A stretch of DNA of 64,000 nucleotides, taken from contig JWTM01000424.1 of assembly GCA_001749745.1 (NCBI GenBank), positions 682,001 through 746,000 of the forward strand, read 5' to 3'. The translations under genes and the position numbers were made by a program. The notes under the pieces are model-generated. The model saw nothing but the letters and a program-made list of their open reading frames with translations. It did not search any database and had not been told where the DNA came from. Below, piece by piece: positions 35,908-46,681 of this stretch (the stretch's first letter is position 1; the number at the start of each line of letters is the position of its first letter). The stretch comes from Candidatus Marispirochaeta associata. GTDB lineage: Bacteria; Spirochaetota; Spirochaetia; JC444; Marispirochaetaceae.

Positions 35908-36509
35908 GTCGTCCCAGCCGAACCGACGACTATATCCGCCAAGAGACCGCACAGCCGCTCCCAGCCTGCTTCGCTTTGGATGTCGACCCCATTGTAGATC
36001 CTGACCGACCTGGCGCGCAGGGTCAGGTAGTAGATGCTCGACGAGGCGAGGGCCAGGAAGGCCTCGAGGTCGAGCTCTTCCCGGAGCTCCTCCGCGAGTC
36101 GCCTGGTCAGGGCGATGCCCTGTCGCTCTCGAGCCTCGGCTAAGGCGCGGGTCAGGGCGTTCTCCTCGGAGAGCTCCTGGATCATCAGCTGCATCGCAAG
36201 CTTATCTGCGGCAAGTTCGCGGTGGGCCTTGAGAAAGGCCTCTTTGACCCGTTCCCGTAAGGGACGTTTCGGATCGTCTAGAAAGGCCTTCAGTATCGCA
36301 TCGCTTTTGAGGATATCGAGTTCATCGGCGGCGGATCGGAAAAGACCGTCCAGGTTGTCGAAATAGCGGTAGAGCAACACCTTGCTGACGCCGGCCTTCT
36401 CCGCGACGGCGTTGACGCCGATCCCGCTAAAACCGTTCCGTTTCAGGATCTCGATAAGGGCGGCGACCAATCGTTTCTTCGTCGATTCCTTGTCTCTCTG
36501 CTTCGGCAT
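35904..36509 (-). CDS. TetR-family transcriptional regulator
   Basis: The 201-aa protein has the TetR helix-turn-helix in residues 8-55 (LVAALIEILKRNGFSGIGVNAVAEKAGVSKVLLYRYFDN, read across two segments) and a variable ligand domain. Upstream of its start lies the inverted repeat TGTAAC-N6-GTTACA (36518-36535), the usual self-repression site. No gene lies in the same transcript upstream. The hypothetical gene at 36548 ends just upstream on the same strand. Targets beyond itself are unknown; the RND operon is a guess. Confidence 0.92.
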   Translation of the reverse strand: MPKQRDKESTKKRLVAALIEILKRNGFSGIGVNAVAEKAGVSKVLLYRYFDNLDGLFRSAADELDILKSDAILKAFLDDPKRPLRERVKEAFLKAHRELAADKLAMQLMIQELSEENALTRALAEARERQGIALTRRLAEELREELDLEAFLALASSSIYYLTLRARSVRIYNGVDIQSEAGWERLCGLLADIVVGSAGTT

Positions 36510-36517
36510 GCGGAGAG

Positions 36518-36535
36518 TGTAACCGTAAAGTTACA
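36518..36535. promoter_or_regulatory. TetR-type operator
   Basis: TGTAAC and GTTACA form a perfect 6-bp inverted repeat with a 6-bp centre, 8 bases upstream of the TetR gene's start codon. Confidence 0.65.
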
Positions 36536-36547
36536 AGATGACTATCT

Positions 36548-37117
36548 TCAGCGCGCCCGGGAACGGAAGCGCGAGAGCTCATCCAAAACCGTCGGGAGCC
36601 TGCCGCCCTCGTCCCGGGTGCTGGTGGCGGTTTCACGTATTGTACCGTCGTGATAGGAGCGCCATACGGCGCCGGCCGATTCCGTAGAACCCTTTGATTC
36701 GGCCTGCTTGAAGACGGAATCCACCTCCGGAGAAGCGAGCAGTGCCTTCAGCTCCGTCAGGTCGTTGCGTTTGAGTTTTCCGATGCGCTTCCAGCGGTCT
36801 TCGTCGCTGAGGGAGGCGAAGATAAAGATCTCGCCGTCGGGATAGATCCGGACGACGTTCATCGGCTGGTGCTGGACGCCGCCGAAGATCTTCTCGAACA
36901 GAGGCGGCATACCGCTATACTCAGCTGGAAGTCCCCCCGCATCGCTGATCGTCAGCCGTTCCCGCTCCCTTGGAGAGAGGGTGTATAAAGATCTATCGCT
37001 TTCATGGGCCTGCCGGGAACTTGGTACGCTAATGTACCGAATTGCAAGTACCGATAACACCAGCAACAGCGTGCATCCGAGGGTGATGAGTCCTATTTGA
37101 GGAGAGTTCAGGTCCAC
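36548..37117 (-). CDS. Membrane-anchored protein of unknown function
   Basis: The 189-aa protein has one N-terminal membrane segment (IGLITLGCTLLLVLSVLAI) and a soluble part with FEKIFGGVQHQPMNVVRIYPDG and a Ser/Thr-rich C-terminus that ends in arginines. No family is recognised. It follows the NtrC-type activator gene by 51 bases on the same strand and so may be the last gene of the efflux and two-component transcript. Confidence 0.65.
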   Translation of the reverse strand: MDLNSPQIGLITLGCTLLLVLSVLAIRYISVPSSRQAHESDRSLYTLSPRERERLTISDAGGLPAEYSGMPPLFEKIFGGVQHQPMNVVRIYPDGEIFIFASLSDEDRWKRIGKLKRNDLTELKALLASPEVDSVFKQAESKGSTESAGAVWRSYHDGTIRETATSTRDEGGRLPTVLDELSRFRSRAR

Positions 37118-37168
37118 CCTATGAATTTAGCCTGAGAATGATCGGAATACAAATCCCTTTTCCAGGTA

Positions 37169-38475
<1,307 letters not shown>

Positions 38476-38476
<1 letters not shown>

Positions 38477-39864
38477 CACACCTCCTCGCTCAAGGGGAGC
38501 CGAATGATAAGACGCGCGCCTCCCTCGGGATGATTGATTCCCCAAATATTGCCGCCGGCGGATCGGATAAAACGGCGGGCGATACTGAGGCCTATCCCCG
38601 AGCCGCCCGGTTTGGTGGTGAAGAAGGGGTCGAAGAGCCGCCGCTGAATCTCCGTGGGAATGCCGGGACCATGATCGCGAAAGGTTACTAGCAGTTTCCT
38701 GCGGCGTATCTCGGACTTAATATCTACTTCCGTCTCCCAGCCTGCGCTCTCCCGGGCGTTGAGGATGATATTCTCTACTACCGAACGGAAGCGGTCGGGA
38801 TCTATCATTATGCGGCGTCCGGGGGCGGCGAGTTTCAGCTTGAAATCGCCCGGAAGCCGTTCGACGGTGCGCCGGATAAACTCATCCGCCTCTATCGCCT
38901 CGGGTTGGCCCCTGGTGTTGGAGAGAAACTCGCGAATTCTCCCGGCCAATCGGCTGAGTCTCTCACTCTCCTCTTCGATAATCGCCAGTTCGTCCACACC
39001 GGCTTCCGCATCGCTTCTCTTCAGTATGCCCGTCTGTAGCCGGATGGCGCTCAATGGGGATTTTATCTCGTGCACCAGGGTACGGGCGGCCTCGCCGAAG
39101 AGGAGTGCCTCCTCCTGCTCGCGCAAGGCGTGCCGGTAGCGGAGGTTGCGGATCAGAAGCCGCCAGGCGGTTAGCAGCGCTCCCAACAGCACGGCCAATA
39201 TCGCCGTGAGGAGTAGAAAACGGGTTCTGAGCGGCTGCAGATAGCTCTCCAGCGGTAATTCGAAATAGATCTGGCGGGGATAATTGGCCCGGTTTTCCGC
39301 CAGGACGTTCTGTAACTCCGTCATGGCCTCGGCGCTCAGCTTGTTCCGGAGCTCCCGATACTCGGGGGGTAAGGGAGACTCAGTGGTAGATAGGCGTCTC
39401 TCTGGAAACTCAAAATGGAGCTCCTCCCCTTCGTTACGTTGAAGCGGAAAGAGGGTGATCACCTGGTTGGTCCACCCCTCTATCTGGGGCGTTCTGGGTT
39501 TGAACAGCTCCCGCCGGATGATGATAGTTTCGCCGTTGTTCCCGTAGCGTATACTGCTTCTGTCCGGGACCTCGTCTTCGGTAGGGACCTCCCCCAGGCT
39601 TACCAGAGACTGTTTTTCCTCATTATAAAGGGCGAAACCAAGCAGGCGGTGTTGATCGTAGAGCTCTTCAAAGGAGGTGTTCCTCAAGAAGGCGTTCACC
39701 GCGCCGGCGCTGATCTGTTCGAGCTCATACTGAAGCAGGATACGCTGCTTCGCCTTCTCTCCGGCAAAGGTGTAGACCAGCCCCGCCCCAATCAACAGAT
39801 AGAGACTGAGTAGTCCGAGGAGGAGGGCGAGACTGGTTGATTGTCGGATGTTACTGCTATTCAT
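38476..39864 (-). CDS. Sensor histidine kinase, NtrB/AtoS-like
   Basis: The 462-aa kinase has two membrane segments (about residues 12-32 and 210-230) around a 175-residue periplasmic domain with no recognised fold. It then has an H box AARTLVHEIKSPLSAIRLQTG (near residue 263), an N box IILNARESAGWE and G box DHGPGIPTEIQRRLFDPFFTTKPGG. The FFTTKPGGSGIGLSI end is typical of the NtrB class. No HAMP domain is evident. It pairs with the NtrC-type regulator and follows the MacB-like permease gene by 26 bases. Confidence 0.94.
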
Positions 39865-39890
39865 CTATTTGCTTGTTGGGAATTATAGTC

Positions 39891-41081
39891 CTATTCATAA
39901 GAAAGAGCCATGATCGGATCGAGCTTCGAAGCCCGGGCCGCCGGGTACCAGCCGAAAAAGATTCCGACGCCGCTGGAGAAGAGCAGCGCAACCAGATAGG
40001 CGGAATAGTTCGGCGCAAAGCTCCAACCAAGGCTCTTCAAGGCGAAGAAGCTGAGGAGGGTTCCGATCAGAATCCCTGCAGCCCCGCCGCTCAGGGTAAG
40101 ACATACAGCCTCGGTCAGGAATTGTCCGCGGATAGTTACAGGGGACGCCCCCAGAGCCTTTCGTATGCCGATCTCCTTGGTACGCTCCGAGACGGAGACG
40201 AGCATGATATTCATTATGCCTATGCCCCCCACCAAGAGAGAGATACCGGCCACCGCCGTCAACAAGGACTGAATGGTCTGCGTCACGGTAGTGAACATCT
40301 CCGCGATGGTCGAGGGAGACATGACCCGAAACATCTCGTCGCTCCCGGTTAGCTCGGTCATGTACGTTTCCAGCTCTTCCTGAATCTCAAGGACATCCGC
40401 ACCCTTCTCGGTGCCTATCGAGAAACGAACTACGTAATCCAATTTCTTGATGCGCTTGATAAAAGTCTCGTACGGGATGTAGAGAGACGAGTCGAAGGAA
40501 AGACCGAATGTGGCCGTCTTCTCCTCCATGATTCCGATTACCTTAAAGCTCTTCGCCTGATCGTCTCTAAAGATCTTGATATACTGACCGACCCCGTCTC
40601 CGTCGGGAAAGAGCACCTCGGCAATCTCGCTGCCCAGGACAACAACGTTGCGCCGCCGCTCATTCTCGTCAGCCGTTAAGAATCTTCCGTCGACTAGTTC
40701 GTAGTTGTAGATGCCGGTAAACGCGGACGTTACCCCCATAACCGTCGCTCCCGGATACTCCTCATGACCGGCGCGTAAATTGGCGTTTGTCTGATCCGTA
40801 GGGGCCGCGACCCTTATGCCGTCGAATTTCTCAAGCTCATCCCCCAATTCTTCGGTGAAGTAGCGTTCTATTCCTTCGGCGTCGCGTCCGGCGGCCAGGG
40901 TAAGCGATTCCATACCCGTCGAGGCAATATCGTTCTGGATGGAGACGGTGGCGCTGGTACCGAAGCTGGTGACAATAACCACCGATGCAACGCCGATCAC
41001 AATGCCCAGCATAGAGAGCAAGGTACGCATCTTGTTCCCCGCGAAATCACGGAACGCGAGAGCAATATATTCAGCGAACAT
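39891..41081 (-). CDS. MacB/FtsX-type ABC permease
   Basis: The 396-aa protein has the four-segment MacB topology: one N-terminal membrane helix (MRTLLSMLGIVIGVASVVIV), a periplasmic domain (about 45-265) and three C-terminal helices. The segment VSVSERTKEIGIRKALGASP is the conserved FtsX-domain coupling sequence. Here ATPase and permease are separate genes, unlike E. coli MacB. It works with the ATPase gene (overlap 11 bases), the adaptor and TolC in exporting macrolides, peptides or lipids. Confidence 0.94.
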   Translation of the reverse strand: MFAEYIALAFRDFAGNKMRTLLSMLGIVIGVASVVIVTSFGTSATVSIQNDIASTGMESLTLAAGRDAEGIERYFTEELGDELEKFDGIRVAAPTDQTNANLRAGHEEYPGATVMGVTSAFTGIYNYELVDGRFLTADENERRRNVVVLGSEIAEVLFPDGDGVGQYIKIFRDDQAKSFKVIGIMEEKTATFGLSFDSSLYIPYETFIKRIKKLDYVVRFSIGTEKGADVLEIQEELETYMTELTGSDEMFRVMSPSTIAEMFTTVTQTIQSLLTAVAGISLLVGGIGIMNIMLVSVSERTKEIGIRKALGASPVTIRGQFLTEAVCLTLSGGAAGILIGTLLSFFALKSLGWSFAPNYSAYLVALLFSSGVGIFFGWYPAARASKLDPIMALSYE

Positions 41082-41766
41082 TATCGTCCTCCACTAAGCC
41101 GTCGCGGATTTTTATGGTTCGCAGGCACTGTTCCGCCACTTCCGGGTCATGGGTAACCACGATAACTGTTGTGCCGTCGGCATGAATGGAATTGAACAGC
41201 TCTAAAATGATTTTCCCGGTAGCGGTATCCAAGGCCCCGGTCGGTTCGTCCGCGAGGATTATTTTCGGAATCGTGACCAGCGCCCGGGCGATGGCGGCCC
41301 GTTGTCGCTGTCCGCCGGAGAGTTCGGTCGGTTTATGGTCGATCCGGTCGGCCAGACCCACCTTCTCCAGGGCATGTTCCGCCATGCCTCGACGTTCTGA
41401 TAAGGGGATGCGGGCATACATCAGCGGCGTCATTACGTTATCGAGGATGGAGAGTTTCGAAAGCAGGTTGAATTGCTGGAAAACGAAACCGATGGTTTTG
41501 TTGCGGATCCTGGAGAGCCGGGTTTCATCCAGATTAGAAACATCTTCGCCGGCGATCTCGATTTTCCCGCCCGTCGGGGTGTCCAGGCAACCGATGAGAT
41601 GCATCAACGTCGATTTTCCCGAACCGGAAGGTCCGATTATAGATGTAAGTTCTCCCTCTCCTATTTCTACTGAAACGCCCCTCAAGGCTCGAACAATCGT
41701 CTCGCCCATAAGATAGTTCCTATGGACATCCTGAACCTTAATTATTGGTCTACTCATCTCGTTCAC
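41071..41766 (-). CDS. MacB/LolD-type ABC ATPase
   Basis: The 231-aa ATPase has Walker [11 protein letters not shown]-loop FQQFNLL, the signature [15 protein letters not shown], Walker [13 protein letters not shown] and the switch His in VVVTHD. This is the LolD/MacB-class ATPase. It lies one base after the adaptor gene and overlaps the permease gene. Confidence 0.96.
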   Translation of the reverse strand: MNEMSRPIIKVQDVHRNYLMGETIVRALRGVSVEIGEGELTSIIGPSGSGKSTLMHLIGCLDTPTGGKIEIAGEDVSNLDETRLSRIRNKTIGFVFQQFNLLSKLSILDNVMTPLMYARIPLSERRGMAEHALEKVGLADRIDHKPTELSGGQRQRAAIARALVTIPKIILADEPTGALDTATGKIILELFNSIHADGTTVIVVTHDPEVAEQCLRTIKIRDGLVEDDNVR

Positions 41767-41767
41767 C

Positions 41768-42886
41768 TTAGTCCCTCGGAGGAGGTCCGCCTCCGGTTCC
41801 CCTGCCCGGTGTCGGGAGACCGAGCATTTGCATCGGATTAGTCTCGCTGCTCTCTGAGCTGCTCGAGGCTCGGCCCGACGGCGAGGAGTTATTTTGACCT
41901 ATCACCCTGTCTCCTTTCTCCAGGCCGGAAAGGATCTCATAGTGAGTGCTGTCGTATTCCGACACTTTGATTTCAGTCGGCGCCGGCCGGGAACCGTCGG
42001 CGGGGATTTTCATGACCATGGTCGATCCGTTCCGATCTATAACCGCTTCCTTCTCTATGATCAGAATTAGATCTTCCTCACTCATCAGTATCTCACCGGT
42101 AAATGAGTAGTAGGGCAGTATCTGCGGATCGGGATCTTCGATGCTGATCTCCACGTCTGCTACGGCGAATCCCTGATCGCTTACCTTTGCTTCGGCAGCA
42201 ATGGCGCTGACCGAACCGAGTACCTCCAGCTCTGGGAGAGCGTCAAAGCTTATTCGTATGGTTTGTCCGACCTTAACCGCCGGTACGTCGATCTCATCGA
42301 CTTCGACTTCCGCGGTGAGCTTCTCGGTGTTGATCACCCGCACTGCGGTATAGGCGTTCTCTGCGCTTCCGGCAGCTACATTGTCCCCCTCTTCAATATT
42401 TACCTCCGAGACGATGCCGTCGAAGTCGGCTTCGATTTGAGTATCCTCGAGTTCCGCTTGAAGCACTTCCATGTTGAGATTCAGCAGGTTTAAGGTATTC
42501 TTCGAGCCGGTGATCGAGGCTTGATTCAAGTCGTACTGCAGGGAGGTGATATCGTAGATAATCTCGATATCCTCTAATTTGGCAAGCAGTGTTCCTTCTG
42601 TGACCCGGTCCCCCTCCTCAACGAAAATCTGCTCCACCGTGCCCGAGATTCCGAAGGTATGATCCGTCGCCAGGTACGGTTCGATATTCCCCGATATGTC
42701 GATGGCGGTAGTAGTATTCACTTCTTGAACGGTGTAGATGACCGGCTCTCCGGTACCCTGCTCGGATGCCCCAGGCTGAATCCGCAGGATGATGATGACT
42801 GTCGCCGAGACGGTGATTAATGCAGCTGCAATTATCACCCATACTCTCCACGCTTTTCTATTCCGAAATCTATCTGTAAAGTTCAT
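41768..42886 (-). CDS. MacA-like periplasmic adaptor
   Basis: The 372-aa protein has an N-terminal membrane segment (VWVIIAAALITVSATVIII), the biotinyl-like block GNIEPYLATDHTFGISGTVEQ and EEGDRVTEGTLLAKLEDIEI, a short alpha-hairpin and the second half block DTQIEADFDGIVSEVNIEEGDNV. A beta-barrel domain and an extra C-terminal domain end in a Ser/Gly/Pro-rich, probably disordered tail. It links the permease to TolC. It overlaps the TolC gene by 4 bases. Confidence 0.94.
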   Translation of the reverse strand: MNFTDRFRNRKAWRVWVIIAAALITVSATVIIILRIQPGASEQGTGEPVIYTVQEVNTTTAIDISGNIEPYLATDHTFGISGTVEQIFVEEGDRVTEGTLLAKLEDIEIIYDITSLQYDLNQASITGSKNTLNLLNLNMEVLQAELEDTQIEADFDGIVSEVNIEEGDNVAAGSAENAYTAVRVINTEKLTAEVEVDEIDVPAVKVGQTIRISFDALPELEVLGSVSAIAAEAKVSDQGFAVADVEISIEDPDPQILPYYSFTGEILMSEEDLILIIEKEAVIDRNGSTMVMKIPADGSRPAPTEIKVSEYDSTHYEILSGLEKGDRVIGQNNSSPSGRASSSSESSETNPMQMLGLPTPGRGTGGGPPPRD

Positions 42887-44364
42887 AGCCCCTCCGTACG
42901 ATTGTGTAGACTAAAGTCGGTATGGAAAAAATTGAGTTTCTCCCATTCCAGCTCCACTCGGTGCTCCTGAACCGAGAGGATTTTCTCTTCTAATTCTTTG
43001 ATTGCGAATTCATATTGAGTGCTTCTCCACGCAGTCTCCGTGCCTATGCCGTTTAAAAACGAGATTTCCTCTTCTTTCAATTGCTGCTTCAAGATAGACA
43101 ACTCCTCTTCGATATTGGCTCTGCTGATAGCATTGCTCTCCGCCTCGAGGATGAGGGTCAAACGGCTCTCTTCCAGATTCTCCGCCGCAGACCTCTGCTC
43201 CAGCTCGGCGATTCGGAGACTATTCGTCAGCTTTGCTAACTCCAAGCGCTTGTCGCGGTTGTCGGGCATGGACCAGCTTATCGAGGTCGAGAAATAGGGG
43301 TCCGGATCGCTGTCGAGGACATAGCCGACGCTGGTCGACAAGGTGAGATTCTCGAAGACGGCGCTGATTCCGCCGGCCAGATCATGATTTGAGTCGTTCC
43401 CGTCAGAATCCAGATCCAGCGAATAGTCTCCGATCAGGTAGAACTCAGGAGATTCCCCCTCGACTTCCTCTCGGTAGGAGATCTCAGCCACTTTTATCCC
43501 CAACTCCGACAGGTAGAGATCAGGGTTTAAGGCGCCTCCTTCCATATTCCGGAGTTCTCGGGTTGCGGCGGGGATGGATGGGATCGAAGCAATCTCTGTT
43601 CCCGTCATCAGAGAAAGTAGCTTCAGTTCGCTCTCGTATTGCCGTTCCGAAAGGGTGAGTTGGCGTTCAAGAGAGCGGAGATGATAGTGCGTTTGACGGT
43701 ACTCGTAACTCTCCTCGTCATAGGTCTGGAGGAGCTCGAGCTCTTCCAGGGCTTCCAGCGCAGAGAGGATCTCTTTTTGCGTCTCGATGATCGTGGAACG
43801 GATAGTAAGCAGATCTTCCAGGGATTCGAGCAGCTCGATTTGTACGTCGAACATAATCTCGTAGAGATTCGTTTGTGCTTCGGCAATCGCGTAGCGGTCT
43901 TCTGCCTCCTGGAGCTCATCATCGTTGGCGCCTATCCCGAACAGGTCGTTGACCGGTTGTCGAATGCCGAATCCCGGTTGATATTCTGAATCTTCGGGAT
44001 TATCGAAGTTGTAATAGAGAGGCAGCGACGCGCTGATCTCCGTTTCAAGAGGTTCGTCAAGGCTGAAGACCGCCGTTGGCGCAGCGCTTAAACTGGTACC
44101 ATTATCTCCCGTCTCCAACACGGCCCCGCCGCCGTCTGTACTCGTAGTCGAGCTGGTCTCGTGCGTGCTGAGACTCAAGCCATAGCCCGATGAGAGGTCA
44201 TTGATCTCTTTATCGATACCGGCATTCTCCAGACTCAGCATCAGGCTCCGGTATTCCGGATTCTGTTCCAGGGCCATGGTGTAGAGTTCCTCCAGGGTTT
44301 CTCCATAGAGAGTAAACGAGGAGAACAATATCAGCCCGACCCAGGCGATAATCGTCTTATTCAT
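42883..44364 (-). CDS. TolC-family outer-membrane factor, MacAB-type operon
   Basis: The 493-aa protein has a signal peptide (SSFTLYGETLEELYTMALEQ starts the mature part) and two long helical repeats (for example QTNLYEIMFDVQIELLESLEDLL and ELEQRSAAENLEESRLTLILEAESN), but a beta-rich middle. It forms the outlet for the MacB-type exporter. Its ATG at 44364 lies about one base after the transcript start predicted from the sigma-54 promoter, and there is no ribosome site, so the message may be leaderless. It is the first gene of a long unit ending with the NtrC-type regulator. Confidence 0.87.
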   Translation of the reverse strand: MNKTIIAWVGLILFSSFTLYGETLEELYTMALEQNPEYRSLMLSLENAGIDKEINDLSSGYGLSLSTHETSSTTSTDGGGAVLETGDNGTSLSAAPTAVFSLDEPLETEISASLPLYYNFDNPEDSEYQPGFGIRQPVNDLFGIGANDDELQEAEDRYAIAEAQTNLYEIMFDVQIELLESLEDLLTIRSTIIETQKEILSALEALEELELLQTYDEESYEYRQTHYHLRSLERQLTLSERQYESELKLLSLMTGTEIASIPSIPAATRELRNMEGGALNPDLYLSELGIKVAEISYREEVEGESPEFYLIGDYSLDLDSDGNDSNHDLAGGISAVFENLTLSTSVGYVLDSDPDPYFSTSISWSMPDNRDKRLELAKLTNSLRIAELEQRSAAENLEESRLTLILEAESNAISRANIEEELSILKQQLKEEEISFLNGIGTETAWRSTQYEFAIKELEEKILSVQEHRVELEWEKLNFFHTDFSLHNRTEGL

Positions 44365-44375
44365 GCCGACTATAG

Positions 44376-44391
44376 AGCAATAAACATGCCA
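44376..44391 (-). promoter_or_regulatory. Sigma-54 promoter of the TolC-MacAB-kinase-regulator operon
   Basis: On the minus strand TGGCATGTTTATTGCT (44391 down to 44376) has the GG-N10-GC spacing, and 13 of its first 15 bases match the amtB promoter. The predicted start is at about 44365. Confidence 0.75.
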
Positions 44392-44490
44392 ATCATGAGG
44401 TGGAGCTGCAGAAGAAATATAATGTGTTTTACAGCAATGATTTATAGGATTTGTACTTTAAAACATTGCATTCCGGTCATAGGTTCAGGG

Positions 44491-44513
44491 TGTAAAAAGA
44501 TTTTACAGTAAAA
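44491..44513. promoter_or_regulatory. Overlapping TGTAAAA/TTTTACA inverted repeats, probable activator site
   Basis: TGTAAAA-AGA-TTTTACA (44491-44507) is perfect, and TTTTAC-A-GTAAAA (44501-44513) overlaps it. A further TTTTACAG is at 44427-44434. The main site is about 130 bases upstream of the predicted sigma-54 transcript start, the normal place for an NtrC-type enhancer. Confidence 0.6.
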
Positions 44514-44556
44514 GGAGGGTGTGAAAGGTATTCACGCTCTGGCGCTTTTTACGGCG

Positions 44557-45939
44557 CTACTCCTCCCAGCTCGTAAACAAATTATTCAGCGATTCCGCCA
44601 GGGTCGGGTGGGCGTAAGGGGCCTCCTGCAGGGTCTGCCAGCGCATGCCTCCCAGCATGGCGGTGTGGAGGATGCTCATGATCTCGCCCCCCTCTATCCC
44701 GAGGACCGCCGCGCCGAGAATCCGGTCGGTCTCTGCGTCGACTACCGCTTTCATGCGCCCCCGGCTTTCGTCGGTCTCCAGGGCGCGGGCGACCCAGCTC
44801 ATCGGCATGGAGGCGACCTTAATCTTCTTGCCGGCTTTGCGGGCCTCGGTTTCGGTCATGCCGACCCGGGCGAACTGGGGATCGGTGAAGAGGGTAAAGG
44901 CGACGATTCGGTCGGCGGTACTCTTTGTTCCGCCGACGAAGAGATTGGATTTTAGAATCCTGAAATCGTCGTAACTGACATGGGTAAAGGCAGGACCGCC
45001 GGTGACGTCCCCCAGGGCCCAGATCCCCGGGACGGAGGTCTCCAGCCGCTCGTTGACGATGATATGACCCCGCTTGTCGGTCTCGATACCGGCGTCCTTA
45101 GGATGGAGGGCGTCGGTGTTGGGCCTCCTTCCGGCGGCGACTAAGAGATGGCTCACCTCGAGATCGGGCCCTTTGAGGTAGATCGACTCCTCCCCCCGCT
45201 GCTCCACCGCTTCGATGCCGCTCTGGTGGAGGATCCGGATCCCGTCCTCTATCAGGATCTGCTCGAGCTCGGTCGTCATGTCGGGATCCTCGCGCTTCAG
45301 GATGCGCTCTCCACGGTCGATGATCGTTACCTCGGCGCCGAAGCGGCGCATCCCTTGGGCGAACTCGATGCCGATATAGCCCGCCCCTAAAACCGCCAGA
45401 TGACGGGGCACCCGGTCGAGTTCCATGATGCTCGTCGAATCGAGGTAGGGGACCGTCTCAATACCGGGTATGGGCGGAACCGCCGGACGGCCGCCGGTGT
45501 CGATAAAGATCTTTTCAGCCCTCAGCAGCCGTTCTCCGCCGTTCTTTAGGCTTATCTTCAGCTCATGGGCCGCGGTAAAGGTTGCCTCGCCGTAGATCAG
45601 CTCGAGATTATCGGTCTCCTGCAGCCTCGATTCGGAGCCGCCGCTGAATGAGGCGACGATATCCCGCTTGCGTTTGCGCACGGTCTTCATCTCGACGCTC
45701 ACTGAGCCGGTTTCTACCCCGTAGTCGCTGCTCCTGCGGGCCATGTGGGCGATGCGGGCGCTGGCCAGGATTGTCTTGGTCGGCGTACAGCCTACGTTGA
45801 CGCAGGTCCCGCCCACGTGCTTCCGTTCGATCAGGGTCGTATGCAAGCCCCGGCCGGCGAGTTCTCCCGCCAACGGGGTGCCTCCCTGGCCGGAGCCGAT
45901 GATGATCGCGTCGAAGGTCTCGGTTTCGTGATTCTGCAT
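44557..45939 (-). CDS. Flavin disulfide reductase (mercuric reductase/dihydrolipoamide dehydrogenase class)
   Basis: With the ATG at 45939 (4 bases after the upstream stop; AAGGGT before it) the 460-aa protein has the FAD motif IIIGSGQGGTPLA and the redox pair GGTCVNVGCTPTK. An NAD(P)H site GAGYIGIEFAQGMRRFGAEV, the second FAD motif VPGIWALGDVTGGPAFTH and the C-terminal active-site pair AHPTLAESL follow. It reduces a disulfide or other acceptor with NAD(P)H. It lacks the N-terminal metal-binding domain and the C-terminal Cys pair of MerA, so it is not a true mercuric reductase. It follows the osmoprotectant ABC genes with a 4-base gap, an unusual partner. It may work in thiol or redox balance. 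Confidence 0.9.
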   Translation of the reverse strand: MQNHETETFDAIIIGSGQGGTPLAGELAGRGLHTTLIERKHVGGTCVNVGCTPTKTILASARIAHMARRSSDYGVETGSVSVEMKTVRKRKRDIVASFSGGSESRLQETDNLELIYGEATFTAAHELKISLKNGGERLLRAEKIFIDTGGRPAVPPIPGIETVPYLDSTSIMELDRVPRHLAVLGAGYIGIEFAQGMRRFGAEVTIIDRGERILKREDPDMTTELEQILIEDGIRILHQSGIEAVEQRGEESIYLKGPDLEVSHLLVAAGRRPNTDALHPKDAGIETDKRGHIIVNERLETSVPGIWALGDVTGGPAFTHVSYDDFRILKSNLFVGGTKSTADRIVAFTLFTDPQFARVGMTETEARKAGKKIKVASMPMSWVARALETDESRGRMKAVVDAETDRILGAAVLGIEGGEIMSILHTAMLGGMRWQTLQEAPYAHPTLAESLNNLFTSWEE

Positions 45940-45943
45940 ACCC

Positions 45944-46681
45944 TTATCCCTGTTCCGGCGAACCGGTCGCGGCGGCGATGAGTCCGAAGACCGCATCCAC
46001 GCTCAAGGCGAGAAGGGCGGTGGCGACGGCTCCCTGGAATACAAAGGATGGATTGAAGCGCACCAGTCCGGCGATGATCGGTCCGCCGAGACCGCCGGCC
46101 CCGGCTACCGCACCGATGGCGGCGGTTCCCACGTTTATTACCGCGGAGATGCGCACCCCCGCGAGGATTACCGGCAAGGCCAGGGGCAGTTCGACTTGCG
46201 AGAAGCGCTGCCGGCGGTTCATACCGACCCCCCGGGCGGCCTCGCGTACCCGGGGCGAGACGCCGTCGAAGCCTTTAACGGTGTTTACTACTACCGGAAG
46301 CATCCCGTAAAGAAAGAGGGCCAGCAGTACCGGCGGGGCCCCGAAACCGAGGGAGGGGACCGCTAAAGCGATAACCGCCGCAGGGGGAAATGTCTGGGCT
46401 ACCCCCGAGATGCCGGCCACGCCGCGCCGTCCTGCTCCGGATGGTTCCAGAAAGGCTAAAAGCCCAAGCACGAATCCGACCAGCGTCGCCGCGGCGGTGG
46501 AGGCCAGGGTCAGCACCAGATGGTCCCCTAAGAGGCGCATCAGAGTCGCCCGGGAATAGAGGAGTTCTTCGGTCTCCGGAAAGATCGCTCCCAAGAGCCC
46601 CGCCTGCAGCTCCGGGCTCCCGGCAAAGATGATCAGGCAGAGGGGCGCGATCAGGGCCGGCAGCAGTATCCGCAGCTTCAC
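45944..46681 (-). CDS. Osmoprotectant-type ABC permease (YehW-like)
   Basis: The 245-aa membrane protein matches OpuBB/YehW-type permeases: LVLTLASTAAATLVGFVLG, FPPAAVIALAVPSLGFGAPPV, LPVVVNTVKGFDGVSPRVREAARGVG (the EAA-type loop) and RISAVINVGTAAIGAVAGAGGLG. With the other three genes the order is binding protein, permease, ATPase, permease, as in E. coli yehZYXW. It overlaps the ATPase gene by 4 bases. Confidence 0.92.
   Translation of the reverse strand: MKLRILLPALIAPLCLIIFAGSPELQAGLLGAIFPETEELLYSRATLMRLLGDHLVLTLASTAAATLVGFVLGLLAFLEPSGAGRRGVAGISGVAQTFPPAAVIALAVPSLGFGAPPVLLALFLYGMLPVVVNTVKGFDGVSPRVREAARGVGMNRRQRFSQVELPLALPVILAGVRISAVINVGTAAIGAVAGAGGLGGPIIAGLVRFNPSFVFQGAVATALLALSVDAVFGLIAAATGSPEQG

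Noticed and set aside
38477..38545. N-terminal extension of the NtrC-type regulator
   Set aside because: It lies wholly inside the kinase gene; the receiver domain starts at MRILVVDD and a ribosome site GAGGAGG precedes that ATG.
44491..44513. Terminator for the flavin reductase gene
   Set aside because: The A/T-only stem has no T-tract after it on the minus strand; enhancer-type location relative to the sigma-54 promoter is a better explanation.
45940..45996. N-terminal extension of the flavin disulfide reductase
   Set aside because: It overlaps the permease stop and is Arg/Pro/Ser-rich without homology; ATG 45939 has a ribosome site and a natural 4-base gap.
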